Source of the DNA: Symbiodinium natans
Lineage: Eukaryota; Sar; Dinophyceae; Suessiales; Symbiodiniaceae
DNA length: 64,000 bases
Assembly: GCA_905221605.1 (NCBI GenBank)
Contig: CAJNDS010001557.1
Coordinates: 682,501-746,500, forward strand
Reading direction: 5' to 3'
Shown in pieces: positions 10,370-18,451 of the stretch. The translations under genes and the position numbers were made by a program. The notes below the pieces were generated by a model, which saw only the letters and a list, made by a program, of their open reading frames with translations, ran no database searches and was not told where the DNA came from. How positions within the stretch are numbered: the stretch's first letter is position 1; every line of letters begins with the position of its first letter.

Positions 10370-11035
10370 TTATGGTTGGTCTATACTGATGAATTTTAAC
10401 CATTGTATTAAATCATAAAAAACTTGTCGCTTATTTAAATATGTAATTATCATTGAAAATATTCTTAAATAATGATACAAATATTGTTTTAGTTCAACTC
10501 TATTATTGTAATATTCATATTCATTATTATATTTAGTTCTTAATAGTTCTTTCAGTTCTTTTACTTTTTCCTCATTAAAATAATGATTATAAACATCTTC
10601 AAACTTTTCACTAATTTTTTTATCATATAATTCAGTAAATTTTTCATAATATTCAGTTTCATATTCTTCTACTTCATCTTTATAAATATTACAATAAATA
10701 TTAGCAATACAGAAGTTAGTATCATACCCTCTCAATATGTTAAGTATTATACTCCGATGATTAGGAAACTCATTTGTTGTTACTAAACTGTAAATAAGAA
10801 TGGAAACATCATAATCCAAATAATAGTTTCTTGATACACAGTCACTACATCCGATATAGGAAAAGATATTCTCATTTACACCATCAGTAAATACATTAAA
10901 GTTATTCTTCAACTGATAATATATTAATTTACAGTTCTTACAGTTTTTAATATCATCCTTTATTAATTTACGACCATACTCAATTTCTTTCTCAATGTTA
11001 TAATCTACTGTTACAACGCTTTCATTATCACTCAT
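10370..11035 (-). CDS. Polinton hypothetical protein, CxxC zinc-ribbon-like paralogue, 221 aa
   Basis: Starts MSDNESVVTVD, with CKNC near residue 35 and CSDC near residue 66, the same arrangement as its 197-aa neighbour. It is rich in Tyr, Asn and Glu with a helical C-terminus. The leader and promoter-like motif are near-identical to those of the neighbour, including spacing, which points to a duplication that included the control region. No known domain recognised. Confidence 0.8.
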   Translation of the reverse strand: MSDNESVVTVDYNIEKEIEYGRKLIKDDIKNCKNCKLIYYQLKNNFNVFTDGVNENIFSYIGCSDCVSRNYYLDYDVSILIYSLVTTNEFPNHRSIILNILRGYDTNFCIANIYCNIYKDEVEEYETEYYEKFTELYDKKISEKFEDVYNHYFNEEKVKELKELLRTKYNNEYEYYNNRVELKQYLYHYLRIFSMIITYLNKRQVFYDLIQWLKFISIDQP

Positions 11036-11060
11036 TACTCTTAATATACTAGGGCGTTAT

Positions 11061-11071
11061 GTCTTTAAGTA
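11061..11071 (-). promoter_or_regulatory. TACTTAAAGAC promoter-like motif, copy 2
   Basis: Same motif and same 25-nt spacing to the ATG at 11035 as copy 1. The leader matches copy 1 except for one base near the motif. Confidence 0.6.
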
Positions 11072-11076
11072 GTTTT

Positions 11077-11421
11077 TCAATCCGTTTCATTTAAGTTATA
11101 TTGTTTGTATTTGTTATTAGTCATATACAAATATGCGTTTCTTTCTTCTTCATCCATTTCTAGCATAATATTAACATTTCTTGATTTTCTCGTTCGTTCG
11201 GGGTATTTTGTATAAAGTGCTTCCATCTTTTTAAAAAATGTGTCCTTCTTTGCTTGGTTCTTCTCTTTCTTCCACTTGTCATTCAACTCATGAAACTCTG
11301 ACTTAAACTTATGCTCGCTACTTTTAAGGTGTCTATTAAAATACTCTGTCCTATACAACCCTTGACCGAATATGCTACAAATTTCACACTCTTTAAATCT
11401 ACAAAGTCCTTCCTTCTTCAT
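11077..11421 (-). CDS. Polinton small zinc-finger protein, 114 aa
   Basis: Contains one C2H2-like finger near the N-terminus: CEIC, then about 16 residues, H, four residues, H (HLKSSEH). A Lys/Glu-rich helical region follows. An in-frame GTG lies two codons upstream at 11427, but the ATG at 11421 fits the leader pattern of the other genes and is preferred. Likely a DNA- or RNA-binding accessory protein by inference only. Confidence 0.75.
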   Translation of the reverse strand: MKKEGLCRFKECEICSIFGQGLYRTEYFNRHLKSSEHKFKSEFHELNDKWKKEKNQAKKDTFFKKMEALYTKYPERTRKSRNVNIMLEMDEEERNAYLYMTNNKYKQYNLNETD

Positions 11422-11449
11422 TTTCACTCTTAATATAATATGGTCTCTA

Positions 11450-11460
11450 GTCTTTAAGTA
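11450..11460 (-). promoter_or_regulatory. TACTTAAAGAC promoter-like motif, copy 3
   Basis: TACTTAAAGAC, 28 nt before the ATG at 11421. It is followed by an AT-rich ATATTATATTAAGAGTG leader. Confidence 0.6.
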
Positions 11461-11503
11461 TTTTCAATTAAAATATTATATAAATGAATAATATTATAAT
11501 TGT

Positions 11504-11929
11504 TTAAGGCATAAATTCCCACGACCCCACTCCATCCCAGCTTGTTTGAAGTTGTCGTTTCATTTTATAATATAGTTCAGTTTTTTCAAAGTTGGTCTTG
11601 GCTTTTTCTTTAATGAGATAATTTAGGACTTCAAAAAAGGCAAAAGCATTATACGACATTGATTGAATACCACCTAATGTATCAATTTCATCACCATTAT
11701 TTTTTATTAGTTCAATATCATCAATATTTTCATAAATTTCTTTCATATAGTTATGATTAGAATACCCATATTCAGAGTTCATCATCAAATAATGAAGCTT
11801 AAACTCCATATCACCCCTATGCTTACACTTATCCGCTTTACTCAATATTAAGTCTGTAACAAACTCATAAGAAGGATAAGGGTTTTTCTTAACGAATGCC
11901 TTAATTTTCTTCACATCTTTTTCATCCAT
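11504..11929 (-). CDS. Polinton hypothetical protein, 141 aa
   Basis: Starts MDEKDVKKIKAF at the ATG at 11929 (a GTG at 11935 is a less likely start). It is a predicted helical, soluble protein ending WDGVGSWEFMP. No motif recognised. It lies between the zinc-finger gene and the integrase in the minus-strand block, with a strong copy of the upstream motif. Confidence 0.75.
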   Translation of the reverse strand: MDEKDVKKIKAFVKKNPYPSYEFVTDLILSKADKCKHRGDMEFKLHYLMMNSEYGYSNHNYMKEIYENIDDIELIKNNGDEIDTLGGIQSMSYNAFAFFEVLNYLIKEKAKTNFEKTELYYKMKRQLQTSWDGVGSWEFMP

Positions 11930-11956
11930 TTTCACCTTAATATATTATGGTAATTT

Positions 11957-11967
11957 GTCTTTAAGTA
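11957..11967 (-). promoter_or_regulatory. TACTTAAAGAC promoter-like motif, copy 4
   Basis: TACTTAAAGAC, 27 nt before the ATG at 11929. It is followed by AAATTACCATAATATATTAAGG. Confidence 0.6.
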
Positions 11968-11971
11968 TATT

Positions 11972-12898
11972 TCAATCAACTAATAATATTTCGTGTCTGT
12001 TATATTTTTTAGTTTTACCTTCTAGGATATAGTGTTTGTTGAGCTGTAGGTCTCTTCCTATTTCCTTAACCGTGTATGTTTGTTCGCTCCACTGATTACG
12101 ACTTTCTTTTCTTGAAGTGTAGTTGCCCTTTCCTTTTACAAATACTTTAACTTTATCCCCGACTTCAACCTTAGGATATTTTCTTAAATACTTTTCTTTC
12201 AAAACCGAGTTTGCCTTCACTTTCACTGCGTTCTCGTCCTTGTGCGCTTCGTCTGGGGTCATATCCGTCGTTGAGTGTTTCATTTGTTTATTATATTTGT
12301 TTAACACTGGTTGTAATAAAATCGTCCATGCTCCTTTCGTTACTAACGCTCTATCAGTAATCATTTTCTTAATAGTTCTAATTGCTCTCTCTGCTACATT
12401 CGCGTGGGTCAAAGTTACTATATGGTCAATGCCTTCCCCTTTCAAATAATCCTGTAGTTTCTTATAGTTAAACGCCCCATCATCATCCGAATAAATACTA
12501 TTAGGATAACCCATAACCTTAAAGCACTCCATAAAGGCATAATACACTGTTTCACCGTCTCGGTTCTCCATAGGCACGATATGAATTTTCTTACTAAAAT
12601 TATCAATACATAACAACGCGTATCTCTTATACTCTTTCTTAAAAGTATCTGTATCTTTCATTAAACTAACCATATCCATAATATCAACACTATAAACTGC
12701 TCTAGCATAAGGCGCTGAATAACTGTTGTAGTTCTTATAATTTCTCCTTTGAGTTGATTGTTTCTTAACCCAGTCCTTAACATATTGTAAGGTTACACCC
12801 GCTCCGTCTTTATTTGCTTCTTCATATAAACTTCTTACTGACCCATAACCTCTTTCTAAATCATAATATATCTTCTCCAAAATCTCATTAGCACTCAT
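11972..12898 (-). CDS. Retroviral-type integrase (RVE family), 308 aa
   Basis: Catalyses insertion of the element DNA into the host genome. The RNase H-fold core runs from about residue 60 to 220. The DDE residues are visible: Asp72 in SVDIMDM, Asp138 in YSDDDGAF and Glu170 in NVAERAIRT. A basic SH3/chromo-like C-terminal domain (KVEVGDKVKVFVKGKG onward, about residues 240-308) follows. Length and layout match Polinton integrases. No clear N-terminal HHCC zinc finger is seen. Its leader is AT-rich and lacks the TACTTAAAGA motif. Confidence 0.93.
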   Translation of the reverse strand: MSANEILEKIYYDLERGYGSVRSLYEEANKDGAGVTLQYVKDWVKKQSTQRRNYKNYNSYSAPYARAVYSVDIMDMVSLMKDTDTFKKEYKRYALLCIDNFSKKIHIVPMENRDGETVYYAFMECFKVMGYPNSIYSDDDGAFNYKKLQDYLKGEGIDHIVTLTHANVAERAIRTIKKMITDRALVTKGAWTILLQPVLNKYNKQMKHSTTDMTPDEAHKDENAVKVKANSVLKEKYLRKYPKVEVGDKVKVFVKGKGNYTSRKESRNQWSEQTYTVKEIGRDLQLNKHYILEGKTKKYNRHEILLVD

Positions 12899-12932
12899 AA
12901 TTAATATTAACTAGAAATTTAATTAATATTAA

Positions 12933-13304
12933 TTATAAACCTACAATTTTTCTCACTAATGTTTTCTCAATTTCTTTTTGTTGCTTCTCTTCATAAATTC
13001 TCTTACACCTTTCGGTGCTCTGATGCTTTGCTTTATTACTGTTACTTGTTATGGTTTTACCGCATCTTTCACATACATAACTCTTACTGTTTTTCTTGTA
13101 ATAATCATTAAAATAATCATCTTCTTTATACTTCTGGTTCAACCTATCATTATAAATTTTCTTCTTTTCTTTCTTGATACACTTATCACTTTCACTATCA
13201 GTAGTTGAAACATCCCCATTATCAATACTATTCCATAACAGGTCAAACAAATCGTCATTAATTGTTGTTTTTATTCCGTCATTGCCTACGAAGTAGTTAG
13301 TCAT
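12933..13304 (-). CDS. Polinton zinc-finger protein, 123 aa
   Basis: A Lys/Asp-rich N-terminal half is followed near residue 75 by YVCERCGKTITSNSNKAKH and then HQSTERC, a C2H2/C2HC-type finger. The C-terminus is a charged helix. It sits just upstream of the integrase (34 nt gap), so the two may be co-expressed. A variant ACTTAAAGAAA motif lies 23 nt before the ATG. Role unknown; DNA binding is the simplest guess. Confidence 0.75.
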   Translation of the reverse strand: MTNYFVGNDGIKTTINDDLFDLLWNSIDNGDVSTTDSESDKCIKKEKKKIYNDRLNQKYKEDDYFNDYYKKNSKSYVCERCGKTITSNSNKAKHQSTERCKRIYEEKQQKEIEKTLVRKIVGL

Positions 13305-13323
13305 TATTTAATTTATAATATGA

Positions 13324-13372
13324 ATATTTCTTTAAGTTGCTTATGCTAAAGCATAAGCGATAAAAGAAATAT
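13324..13372. terminator. Long intergenic hairpin
   Basis: Two nested inverted repeats: outer ATATTTCTTT (13324-13333) with AAAGAAATAT (13363-13372), inner GCTTATGC (13339-13346) with GCATAAGC (13351-13358) around a TAAA loop. It lies between the end of the 258-aa gene and the start of the 123-aa gene, both minus strand. It could end one transcript. The variant upstream motif of the 123-aa gene overlaps its outer arm. Confidence 0.55.
13328..13338 (-). promoter_or_regulatory. ACTTAAAGAAA promoter-like motif, copy 5 (variant)
   Basis: AACTTAAAGAA on the minus strand, 23 nt before the ATG at 13304. It matches the polB copy (CTTAAAGAA) better than copies 1-4 and overlaps the hairpin arm. Confidence 0.4.
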
Positions 13373-13387
13373 CTCATTATAATTTTC

Positions 13388-14164
13388 TTACCGATTAAAA
13401 CCATAATCTATTGTTGATGCTACGCTTGTTGAACTACTTAAAACTGTTGATGGTCGCGCGCTGTTGCTACTTCTTCTTGAACTATGGACGCTGTGAGGTG
13501 GCGAACTTCTTACACTTTGTGGCGAACTTCTTACACTTTGTGGCGGCGTAACTGTTTGATAAACTGGTAGTGTTGGATGACTTGAACGTCTTGACGATGA
13601 AGATGAACTACTAGAATGTGGAGGCGTTGGGGTATTCTTATTACTTGCTTGCGCTTCTTCATTTTCTTCCTCTTCTTCATCTTCATTAGCACCACCACCA
13701 CCAAAACTAAAAAACTCTCTTAACCTTCTTATGTCATCCATAATTTGACTTCTTTGTTGTGGTTGCGATGACTGACTTGAACCACTACGACTGACATTAT
13801 TAGGTAATCCACTCGGCATTGAACTAGGTTCTGACGGTTCCGACGGCTCCGATGGCGATGCGATACTGTTCTGTTTCAGCATATACCTAAATGTTTGTGT
13901 CATTTTGTTTCTTCTATCCTTTAACAAACTTTCATAATCTTTAATTTCACTATCAAATATCCACCCTATACCTTCAAAATCTGGATAATCCGCTAAAACT
14001 CCCTTTTCTGCTGTTGTTATGCCACTGTCTCGTAAATCTTCAACTTCATAACCTGTAGTATCTAAAAATGGGTTATACATACCTTTAATATAAACATCAT
14101 CATCGGATACTCTCCTTTTCCTTTTTGGTAGTTTATCTTTATATAAATTTGGTCGTTTATACAT
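13388..14164 (-). CDS. Polinton Ser/Pro-rich protein, 258 aa
   Basis: A basic N-terminus (MYKRPNLYKDKLPKRKRRVS) is followed by a short folded-looking segment and then a low-complexity C-terminal half. That half has SEPSEPSEPSSMPS, an acidic NEDEEEEENEE run, poly-Ser and repeated PQSVRSSP units. It is first in the block leading to the minor capsid gene, so a virion or assembly role is possible by position only. Confidence 0.75.
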   Translation of the reverse strand: MYKRPNLYKDKLPKRKRRVSDDDVYIKGMYNPFLDTTGYEVEDLRDSGITTAEKGVLADYPDFEGIGWIFDSEIKDYESLLKDRRNKMTQTFRYMLKQNSIASPSEPSEPSEPSSMPSGLPNNVSRSGSSQSSQPQQRSQIMDDIRRLREFFSFGGGGANEDEEEEENEEAQASNKNTPTPPHSSSSSSSSRRSSHPTLPVYQTVTPPQSVRSSPQSVRSSPPHSVHSSRRSSNSARPSTVLSSSTSVASTIDYGFNR

Positions 14165-14184
14165 ATATTATAAGATAAGAAAAA

Positions 14185-15240
14185 TTAAGTTCCTGTCATA
14201 GCACCTATTGCTCCCTTTACTACTCCCTTTCCTACCTCCTGTAATCCTGCCGAAAGCGCAGATGATGCCGCCGACCCCGCGCTCGCTAGGAATTGACGAA
14301 GCATTCCTCTCCCACCACCTCTTTGTATTTGACGCCATTCTCTAATTCTAGAACTTAACAAGTTACTTTCAACACCAATCTGCCAGTTATTCTCACCGGT
14401 TCCATCACCGATTAAGTCAGAAACAATTGTTAGTAAATACATCTTTTTAGTAATTTCATCTGGTAATTCATCAACTCTTTTGTTAATTTCGTCCGTTAAT
14501 CTACCCCTCACATAAAGTTGGAAAAGTAAGTCAGTATAGTTTAGTCTTTCATTTTGTTTCATTGCTTCAATGTCATTATTAAAATATTGTATGTTCTTCT
14601 GATAAGGTCTAACTGTATCTTCTGCTGGTATAAGTTCATCGTCTGACGGTTCTCCTTCAACTGGTTGAGTGACTTCTTCAAGTTCTGGCATATCTAATAA
14701 ACCTGTAAATCCACGATTTAACATGTTACGCGTAAGTGTGTCGTTTAACCTATTTACTGCTTGACTATGGCGTTGTCCCACCTCTTGTTGTCGTTGCTCT
14801 GTTTGTCTTCTTCTTTGCTCGGCGTCTCTGAATAGGTATGTTCTAAAATCTACATCTGAAGCTATTGATTGTGGTGTAACCATTCCCGAGTCGCCTTGAA
14901 CTGTTTCAATGGGTGTAGCACTTCCTGAATTGTCGCGATGTCGCTCTAAATGAAATGTTTGTCCGTTTTGTTGTGACTGTCGTTGTAGCATCATCTGACG
15001 CATTTGTCTATCCATTATTCGGTTTTGTTGTTCCTTCAACAATTCAACATGGTCGGCACCATCAAAGAAACTACCTTGCGGACTGTTCCTAAATTGCGTT
15101 GCCGTTCTGTCAGGAAATGGTCTTAATAGTTGTTGGTCTTCACTGATTAAACCTAAAATCTCGTTGAATGTAGGTTTTCGTTTCAATCCATATTTTTGAT
15201 AAGGGTTTATTAACTCAAATCTTGCTGATTTAGTTGTCAT
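14185..15240 (-). CDS. Polinton virion-associated candidate, 351 aa
   Basis: The N-terminus has NPYQKYGLKRKPTFNEILGL, a basic motif ahead of a helix. A Gln-rich coiled region (QMRQMMLQRQSQQ, EQRRRQTEQRQQEVGQR) follows, then a helical domain. The C-terminus is Gly/Ala-rich and hydrophobic (ASAGSAASSALSAG, VVKGAIGAM), suggesting membrane insertion or packing inside a capsid. It is adjacent to capsid genes. I do not recognise a family; structural or membrane-active function is inference. Confidence 0.75.
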   Translation of the reverse strand: MTTKSARFELINPYQKYGLKRKPTFNEILGLISEDQQLLRPFPDRTATQFRNSPQGSFFDGADHVELLKEQQNRIMDRQMRQMMLQRQSQQNGQTFHLERHRDNSGSATPIETVQGDSGMVTPQSIASDVDFRTYLFRDAEQRRRQTEQRQQEVGQRHSQAVNRLNDTLTRNMLNRGFTGLLDMPELEEVTQPVEGEPSDDELIPAEDTVRPYQKNIQYFNNDIEAMKQNERLNYTDLLFQLYVRGRLTDEINKRVDELPDEITKKMYLLTIVSDLIGDGTGENNWQIGVESNLLSSRIREWRQIQRGGGRGMLRQFLASAGSAASSALSAGLQEVGKGVVKGAIGAMTGT

Positions 15241-15244
15241 TAGT

Positions 15245-15610
15245 TTATATAAATATATTTAGATTAATATTTTTATTTAAACAACGGTCAATTTTAGGTT
15301 CTTCAATTCGCTTTTTCATATGCTCTATACTTGAATGTGGTAAGTTCGGTCTATGTAGTTCATTCATTAAACGGTCTAACTCTTGTTGGTAGTTCTTACG
15401 CTTGTTACTCTCTAATAGTTCATTGCGCTTTAGCAAACTACCTTGATATGTTTCTCCTAATTTCATATGGTCTCTTAAATGTTCTAAATATCTTGTATCT
15501 TGAAGTTCAAAAGGGCTATATTGTTTAGTTGATGTGCTTATCTTAAAACCTTTAACATCATCAGGATGTTGTTTCCGCTTTAGTCGTTTATTATACTTCC
15601 TAGAAAACAT
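15245..15610 (-). CDS. Polinton hypothetical protein, 121 aa
   Basis: A strongly basic N-terminus (MFSRKYNKRLKRKQH) is followed by a charged helical body and an Asn/Ile tail. It is separated by only 4 nt from the 351-aa gene downstream, so co-expression is likely. No recognised motif. Confidence 0.7.
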   Translation of the reverse strand: MFSRKYNKRLKRKQHPDDVKGFKISTSTKQYSPFELQDTRYLEHLRDHMKLGETYQGSLLKRNELLESNKRKNYQQELDRLMNELHRPNLPHSSIEHMKKRIEEPKIDRCLNKNINLNIFI

Positions 15611-15635
15611 TATATATTTACTTTAGATTTTATTA

Positions 15636-16229
15636 TTATCGCCTTTTACTTCTTAATCCTCCTACAAACATACTCTGCGTTAAGGCTTTTGCCTTCTCTC
15701 TTCTTTTATTCATATACTCTTGTTGTATCAGTTTAAAATTCTCGTTAATAATTTCTTGTGGTGATTTAATAACTGGCGACGGTTCTGGTGCTCTTACTTG
15801 TTGTTTAACCTGTTGTAAATACGCCGGTTCGCTTTCCTGTGGTATAACTTCATTATGTATAACTTCATTATGTATAATTTCGTTTGCGTATGTTGGTTGT
15901 TGTTGTATTGCCACTGCCTTTGGTTTTGCTTTTCCTTTAGGTTTTGGTCTTATTGGTTTGTCTTCAATTTTTGAGCATTTATGTGAGTATCTTAAAGTCT
16001 TTAGCGTTAAGTTTGCTCCGCAGTCTTTACAATTAACCTTCTTATTCTTTAGTCTATCCGTTTTGTTTCTAAACTCTTGTTCTGGTTCTTTGGGAGCTTC
16101 TTCCTTAACATCAACTGTTTTAACCTTTGGTTCGGTTACTTCTTCAATCTTGGTCTCTGGTTGTGGTTCGGGTGCTTCTTCATTTACTATATTGGTGACT
16201 TCTTCATTTTTAATATCTTCATCACTCAT
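15636..16229 (-). CDS. Polinton hypothetical protein with zinc-finger-like motif, 197 aa
   Basis: The acidic N-terminal third (MSDEDIKNEEVTNIVNEEA) is Pro/Glu/Lys repeat-like. A CKDCGANLTLKTLRYSHKC motif near residues 70-90 could bind zinc. A basic linker and direct repeats (NEIIHNEVIHNEV) follow, and it ends in a basic LRSKRR tail. The mixed acidic/basic layout recalls small scaffold or DNA-condensing proteins, but no function is assigned. It lies just downstream of the minor capsid gene. Confidence 0.7.
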   Translation of the reverse strand: MSDEDIKNEEVTNIVNEEAPEPQPETKIEEVTEPKVKTVDVKEEAPKEPEQEFRNKTDRLKNKKVNCKDCGANLTLKTLRYSHKCSKIEDKPIRPKPKGKAKPKAVAIQQQPTYANEIIHNEVIHNEVIPQESEPAYLQQVKQQVRAPEPSPVIKSPQEIINENFKLIQQEYMNKRREKAKALTQSMFVGGLRSKRR

Positions 16230-16321
16230 CTTATATATTATTCTATATTATTTCTATTTTTAATGAAATGGAAATAAAATAGATACTTAAAGATACTGCT
16301 TATATTGTTACCTTTTTTAAT

Positions 16322-17182
16322 TTATAAATTTACAAAGAGGAGACTAAAACTTATTGGGGTATTGTGAAAGTCTATTGTTTTGCCCCTCGCATCGGTTATT
16401 CTAAATCGTAAGCGCTTAAAACTTCTGTTACTAACATCTATAAAATCGTTCATCAAAGGAGGTGAGCTTGAAACCGTAACGCCTCCGACATTATACATCA
16501 TGTTAATTTTCTTTATGATGGCGTTTGAAAAACTATTAGGCGCTGAATAGTGGTAGTCGCTTAACTCGCTACAAATGATATAAACCGAGTTGAAAGGATT
16601 TAAGTTAAATAAACCACTTGTCCATGATGTGTTGGTCATTGCTTTAATTTCATAATTGCCTATTAGTTTGTTAATACTCATTGGGTCATCAATTATATAA
16701 GACGGGTCACTGGGTGTTGTATTGTGCCATAAGATGCCCTTTAGTTCTTCATCAGTAGGAATTTTAAAACTAAAGGTGTTAAGTGTTATTGTTATTACTG
16801 CGTTTCTTTGGTCGCTGTCATAAGATGAAGTAAATAAGTCCGCTTGAATGTCGCTATTTAAGGCATTAAGTTGTGTTATAATATTAGCGATTAATTGTGA
16901 GGCAAAGAAGACCTGATTTTTAACGTCAATCTTACAAAACCTTTCAATTTCACCAGTGCTAGTTTTATACAATATTAAGTAAAAGTATTGATAAAATCCT
17001 TCAGGGGTAGTATAATGACTTTGAGGTATTACTTCATCTGTTACATACATAACGGTATTTGGGAAGGTTTCTAAGTTTTCAGTTAGTTCAATTATAAAAT
17101 CACTACTGCTACTGCTTTGGGGCAGTCTTTCTCCACTATCAACAAACACCTTTGAATAAGTCAATTTACGATTTGATAGCAT
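16322..17182 (-). CDS. Minor capsid (penton-like) protein, 286 aa
   Basis: Forms the vertices of an icosahedral double jelly-roll capsid in this virus group. The beta-rich sequence begins MLSNRKLTYSKVFVDSGE. The C-terminus reads FKRLRFRITDARGKTIDFHN then SFSLLFVNL, closely matching the RFRLTDxxGxxIDLHG...FSL ending of Polinton and polinton-like-virus penton proteins. The length (about 290) is usual. It is transcribed divergently from the lipase gene across a 44-bp AT-rich spacer. Confidence 0.85.
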   Translation of the reverse strand: MLSNRKLTYSKVFVDSGERLPQSSSSSDFIIELTENLETFPNTVMYVTDEVIPQSHYTTPEGFYQYFYLILYKTSTGEIERFCKIDVKNQVFFASQLIANIITQLNALNSDIQADLFTSSYDSDQRNAVITITLNTFSFKIPTDEELKGILWHNTTPSDPSYIIDDPMSINKLIGNYEIKAMTNTSWTSGLFNLNPFNSVYIICSELSDYHYSAPNSFSNAIIKKINMMYNVGGVTVSSSPPLMNDFIDVSNRSFKRLRFRITDARGKTIDFHNTPISFSLLFVNL

Positions 17183-17226
17183 TATTAATTAATGTTAGAA
17201 AATTTTTATAATTAATATTATAATTA
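17183..17226. promoter_or_regulatory. Divergent AT-rich promoter of structural genes
   Basis: Only 44 bp separate the start codons of the minor capsid gene (minus) and lipase gene (plus). It is almost all A/T with TTAATTAAT and TAATATTATAATTA palindromic words. The same TAATATTAAT-like words occur just before the ATG of other structural genes (18210, 20716, 23063, 24700). It lacks the TACTTAAAGA motif. Confidence 0.5.
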
Positions 17227-18195
17227 ATGGCGGGTGTTAATGTAGGCGTCAGAGTAGCAGAAATCTTAAGAGGGTTACAAACAGCAAGAGCAGGAGGTGG
17301 GATAGCGAGAGAGGCAACGATGGAACAACAAGCGTTAAGAGGTTTTCAAGACGGGCGAGGTGGCATAACAAACATTCTAGAAGATGCTTTACAAGGACGA
17401 GGAAGAATTAATAATTTAAACACAGGAGCGGGAAAGTATCTAGCGTCAGAGGCAGGTAAGGATATGGAGAGAGCAAGGCATGAACGAAGGGAAAGAGAGG
17501 AAGAAGCACAACAAGAATTAACGCGAGAAGAGTTAAGAAAGAAGAGACTATTAACGAGAGCAGAGGATTTTAACAAACATTTTAACACATCGGTCGCAAG
17601 ATACGACCCTAAATACAGAGAAGTCGTTAATGTTGAAAATAAAAACAGCATTGACGACGTTAAGGGATTACAAACTGCCTACGCTAGAAACACAGGATTA
17701 TTCAAACAGGGCAACACATTATATATTTCAGGCACGGGTGGTAAATCCGGTTTTGGTTCTAAAGTAAATGATGTTTTCAGTGATATATTTTTAATACCTA
17801 CACATAATGTTCAAATGTCGGAGAAATACAAGGATGTAATGGCAGAGTTGGAGAAAAACCCAGACGTTACTTGTTTGGTGGGACATAGCCTTGGCAGTTC
17901 CGTTCTTCAAGAAATAAACAACAGGAACAATCAAAAGTGTGTAACAACGACTTATAATGCCCCTTCTATTTCCTTTGGTAATCGTCAGAAGAACCCTCAC
18001 GCGTTAAGATTTTCAAATAAAGGGGATGTAATCAGTGCTTTAGATAGGAACGCAATCAAAGTTGAAACCGGAACAATAAACCCATCGGAGGCACATAAGT
18101 TCAAAAATATGACTACACAGGGTAGTTTTGAACAAGGAGTGGATGATAGCGCTCAAGTGGCAAGAAATATTCAAATACAAAATTGGAACAAATAA
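17227..18195 (+). CDS. Lipase (class 3-like alpha/beta hydrolase) with helical N-terminus, 322 aa
   Basis: The hydrolase domain spans about residues 135-300 with a nucleophile elbow CLVGHSLGSS (Ser221). Asp267 in NKGDVIS and His290 in SEAHKF are in the right order for a Ser-Asp-His triad. The first 130 residues are glycine-rich and then strongly coiled and charged (ERARHERREREEEAQQELTR), unlike a secreted lipase; no signal peptide is seen. Capsid-linked lipases help some viruses cross membranes, and its position between the two capsid genes fits a virion-borne entry enzyme by inference. Confidence 0.85.
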   Translation: MAGVNVGVRVAEILRGLQTARAGGGIAREATMEQQALRGFQDGRGGITNILEDALQGRGRINNLNTGAGKYLASEAGKDMERARHERREREEEAQQELTREELRKKRLLTRAEDFNKHFNTSVARYDPKYREVVNVENKNSIDDVKGLQTAYARNTGLFKQGNTLYISGTGGKSGFGSKVNDVFSDIFLIPTHNVQMSEKYKDVMAELEKNPDVTCLVGHSLGSSVLQEINNRNNQKCVTTTYNAPSISFGNRQKNPHALRFSNKGDVISALDRNAIKVETGTINPSEAHKFKNMTTQGSFEQGVDDSAQVARNIQIQNWNK

Positions 18196-18209
18196 TCTAA
18201 GCAATATTA

Positions 18210-18428
18210 ATGAACAAATCTAATTATCAACCATATAAAGAGTTAATACTAAGCGGGAAGGCAAATAAGTTAAATAGCATAATACAAAGGGATATTAACA
18301 AAAAAGATTACAATATGATTAAGGACATGCTAGAAGAAAAGCAAGAAATAATTATAAAAAATAATGATATTAAAACTAAAAAGATTTTGCCACCTGAAAC
18401 TGATAAAAAGAAATCTAAAAAATATTAA
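18210..18428 (+). CDS. Polinton small basic protein, 72 aa
   Basis: A Lys/Asn-rich, helical protein (MNKSNYQPYKELILSGKANK) ending in a basic KKKSKKY tail. It starts 14 nt after the lipase stop and ends 23 nt before the major capsid ATG. It could be a small virion or DNA-binding protein; no family recognised. Confidence 0.65.
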   Translation: MNKSNYQPYKELILSGKANKLNSIIQRDINKKDYNMIKDMLEEKQEIIIKNNDIKTKKILPPETDKKKSKKY

Positions 18429-18451
18429 AATCTAATCTAGTTTATATAATA

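Noticed and set aside
12123-12449. Plus-strand hydrophobic open frame opposite the integrase
   Set aside because: Shadow of the integrase gene, which has clear catalytic motifs.
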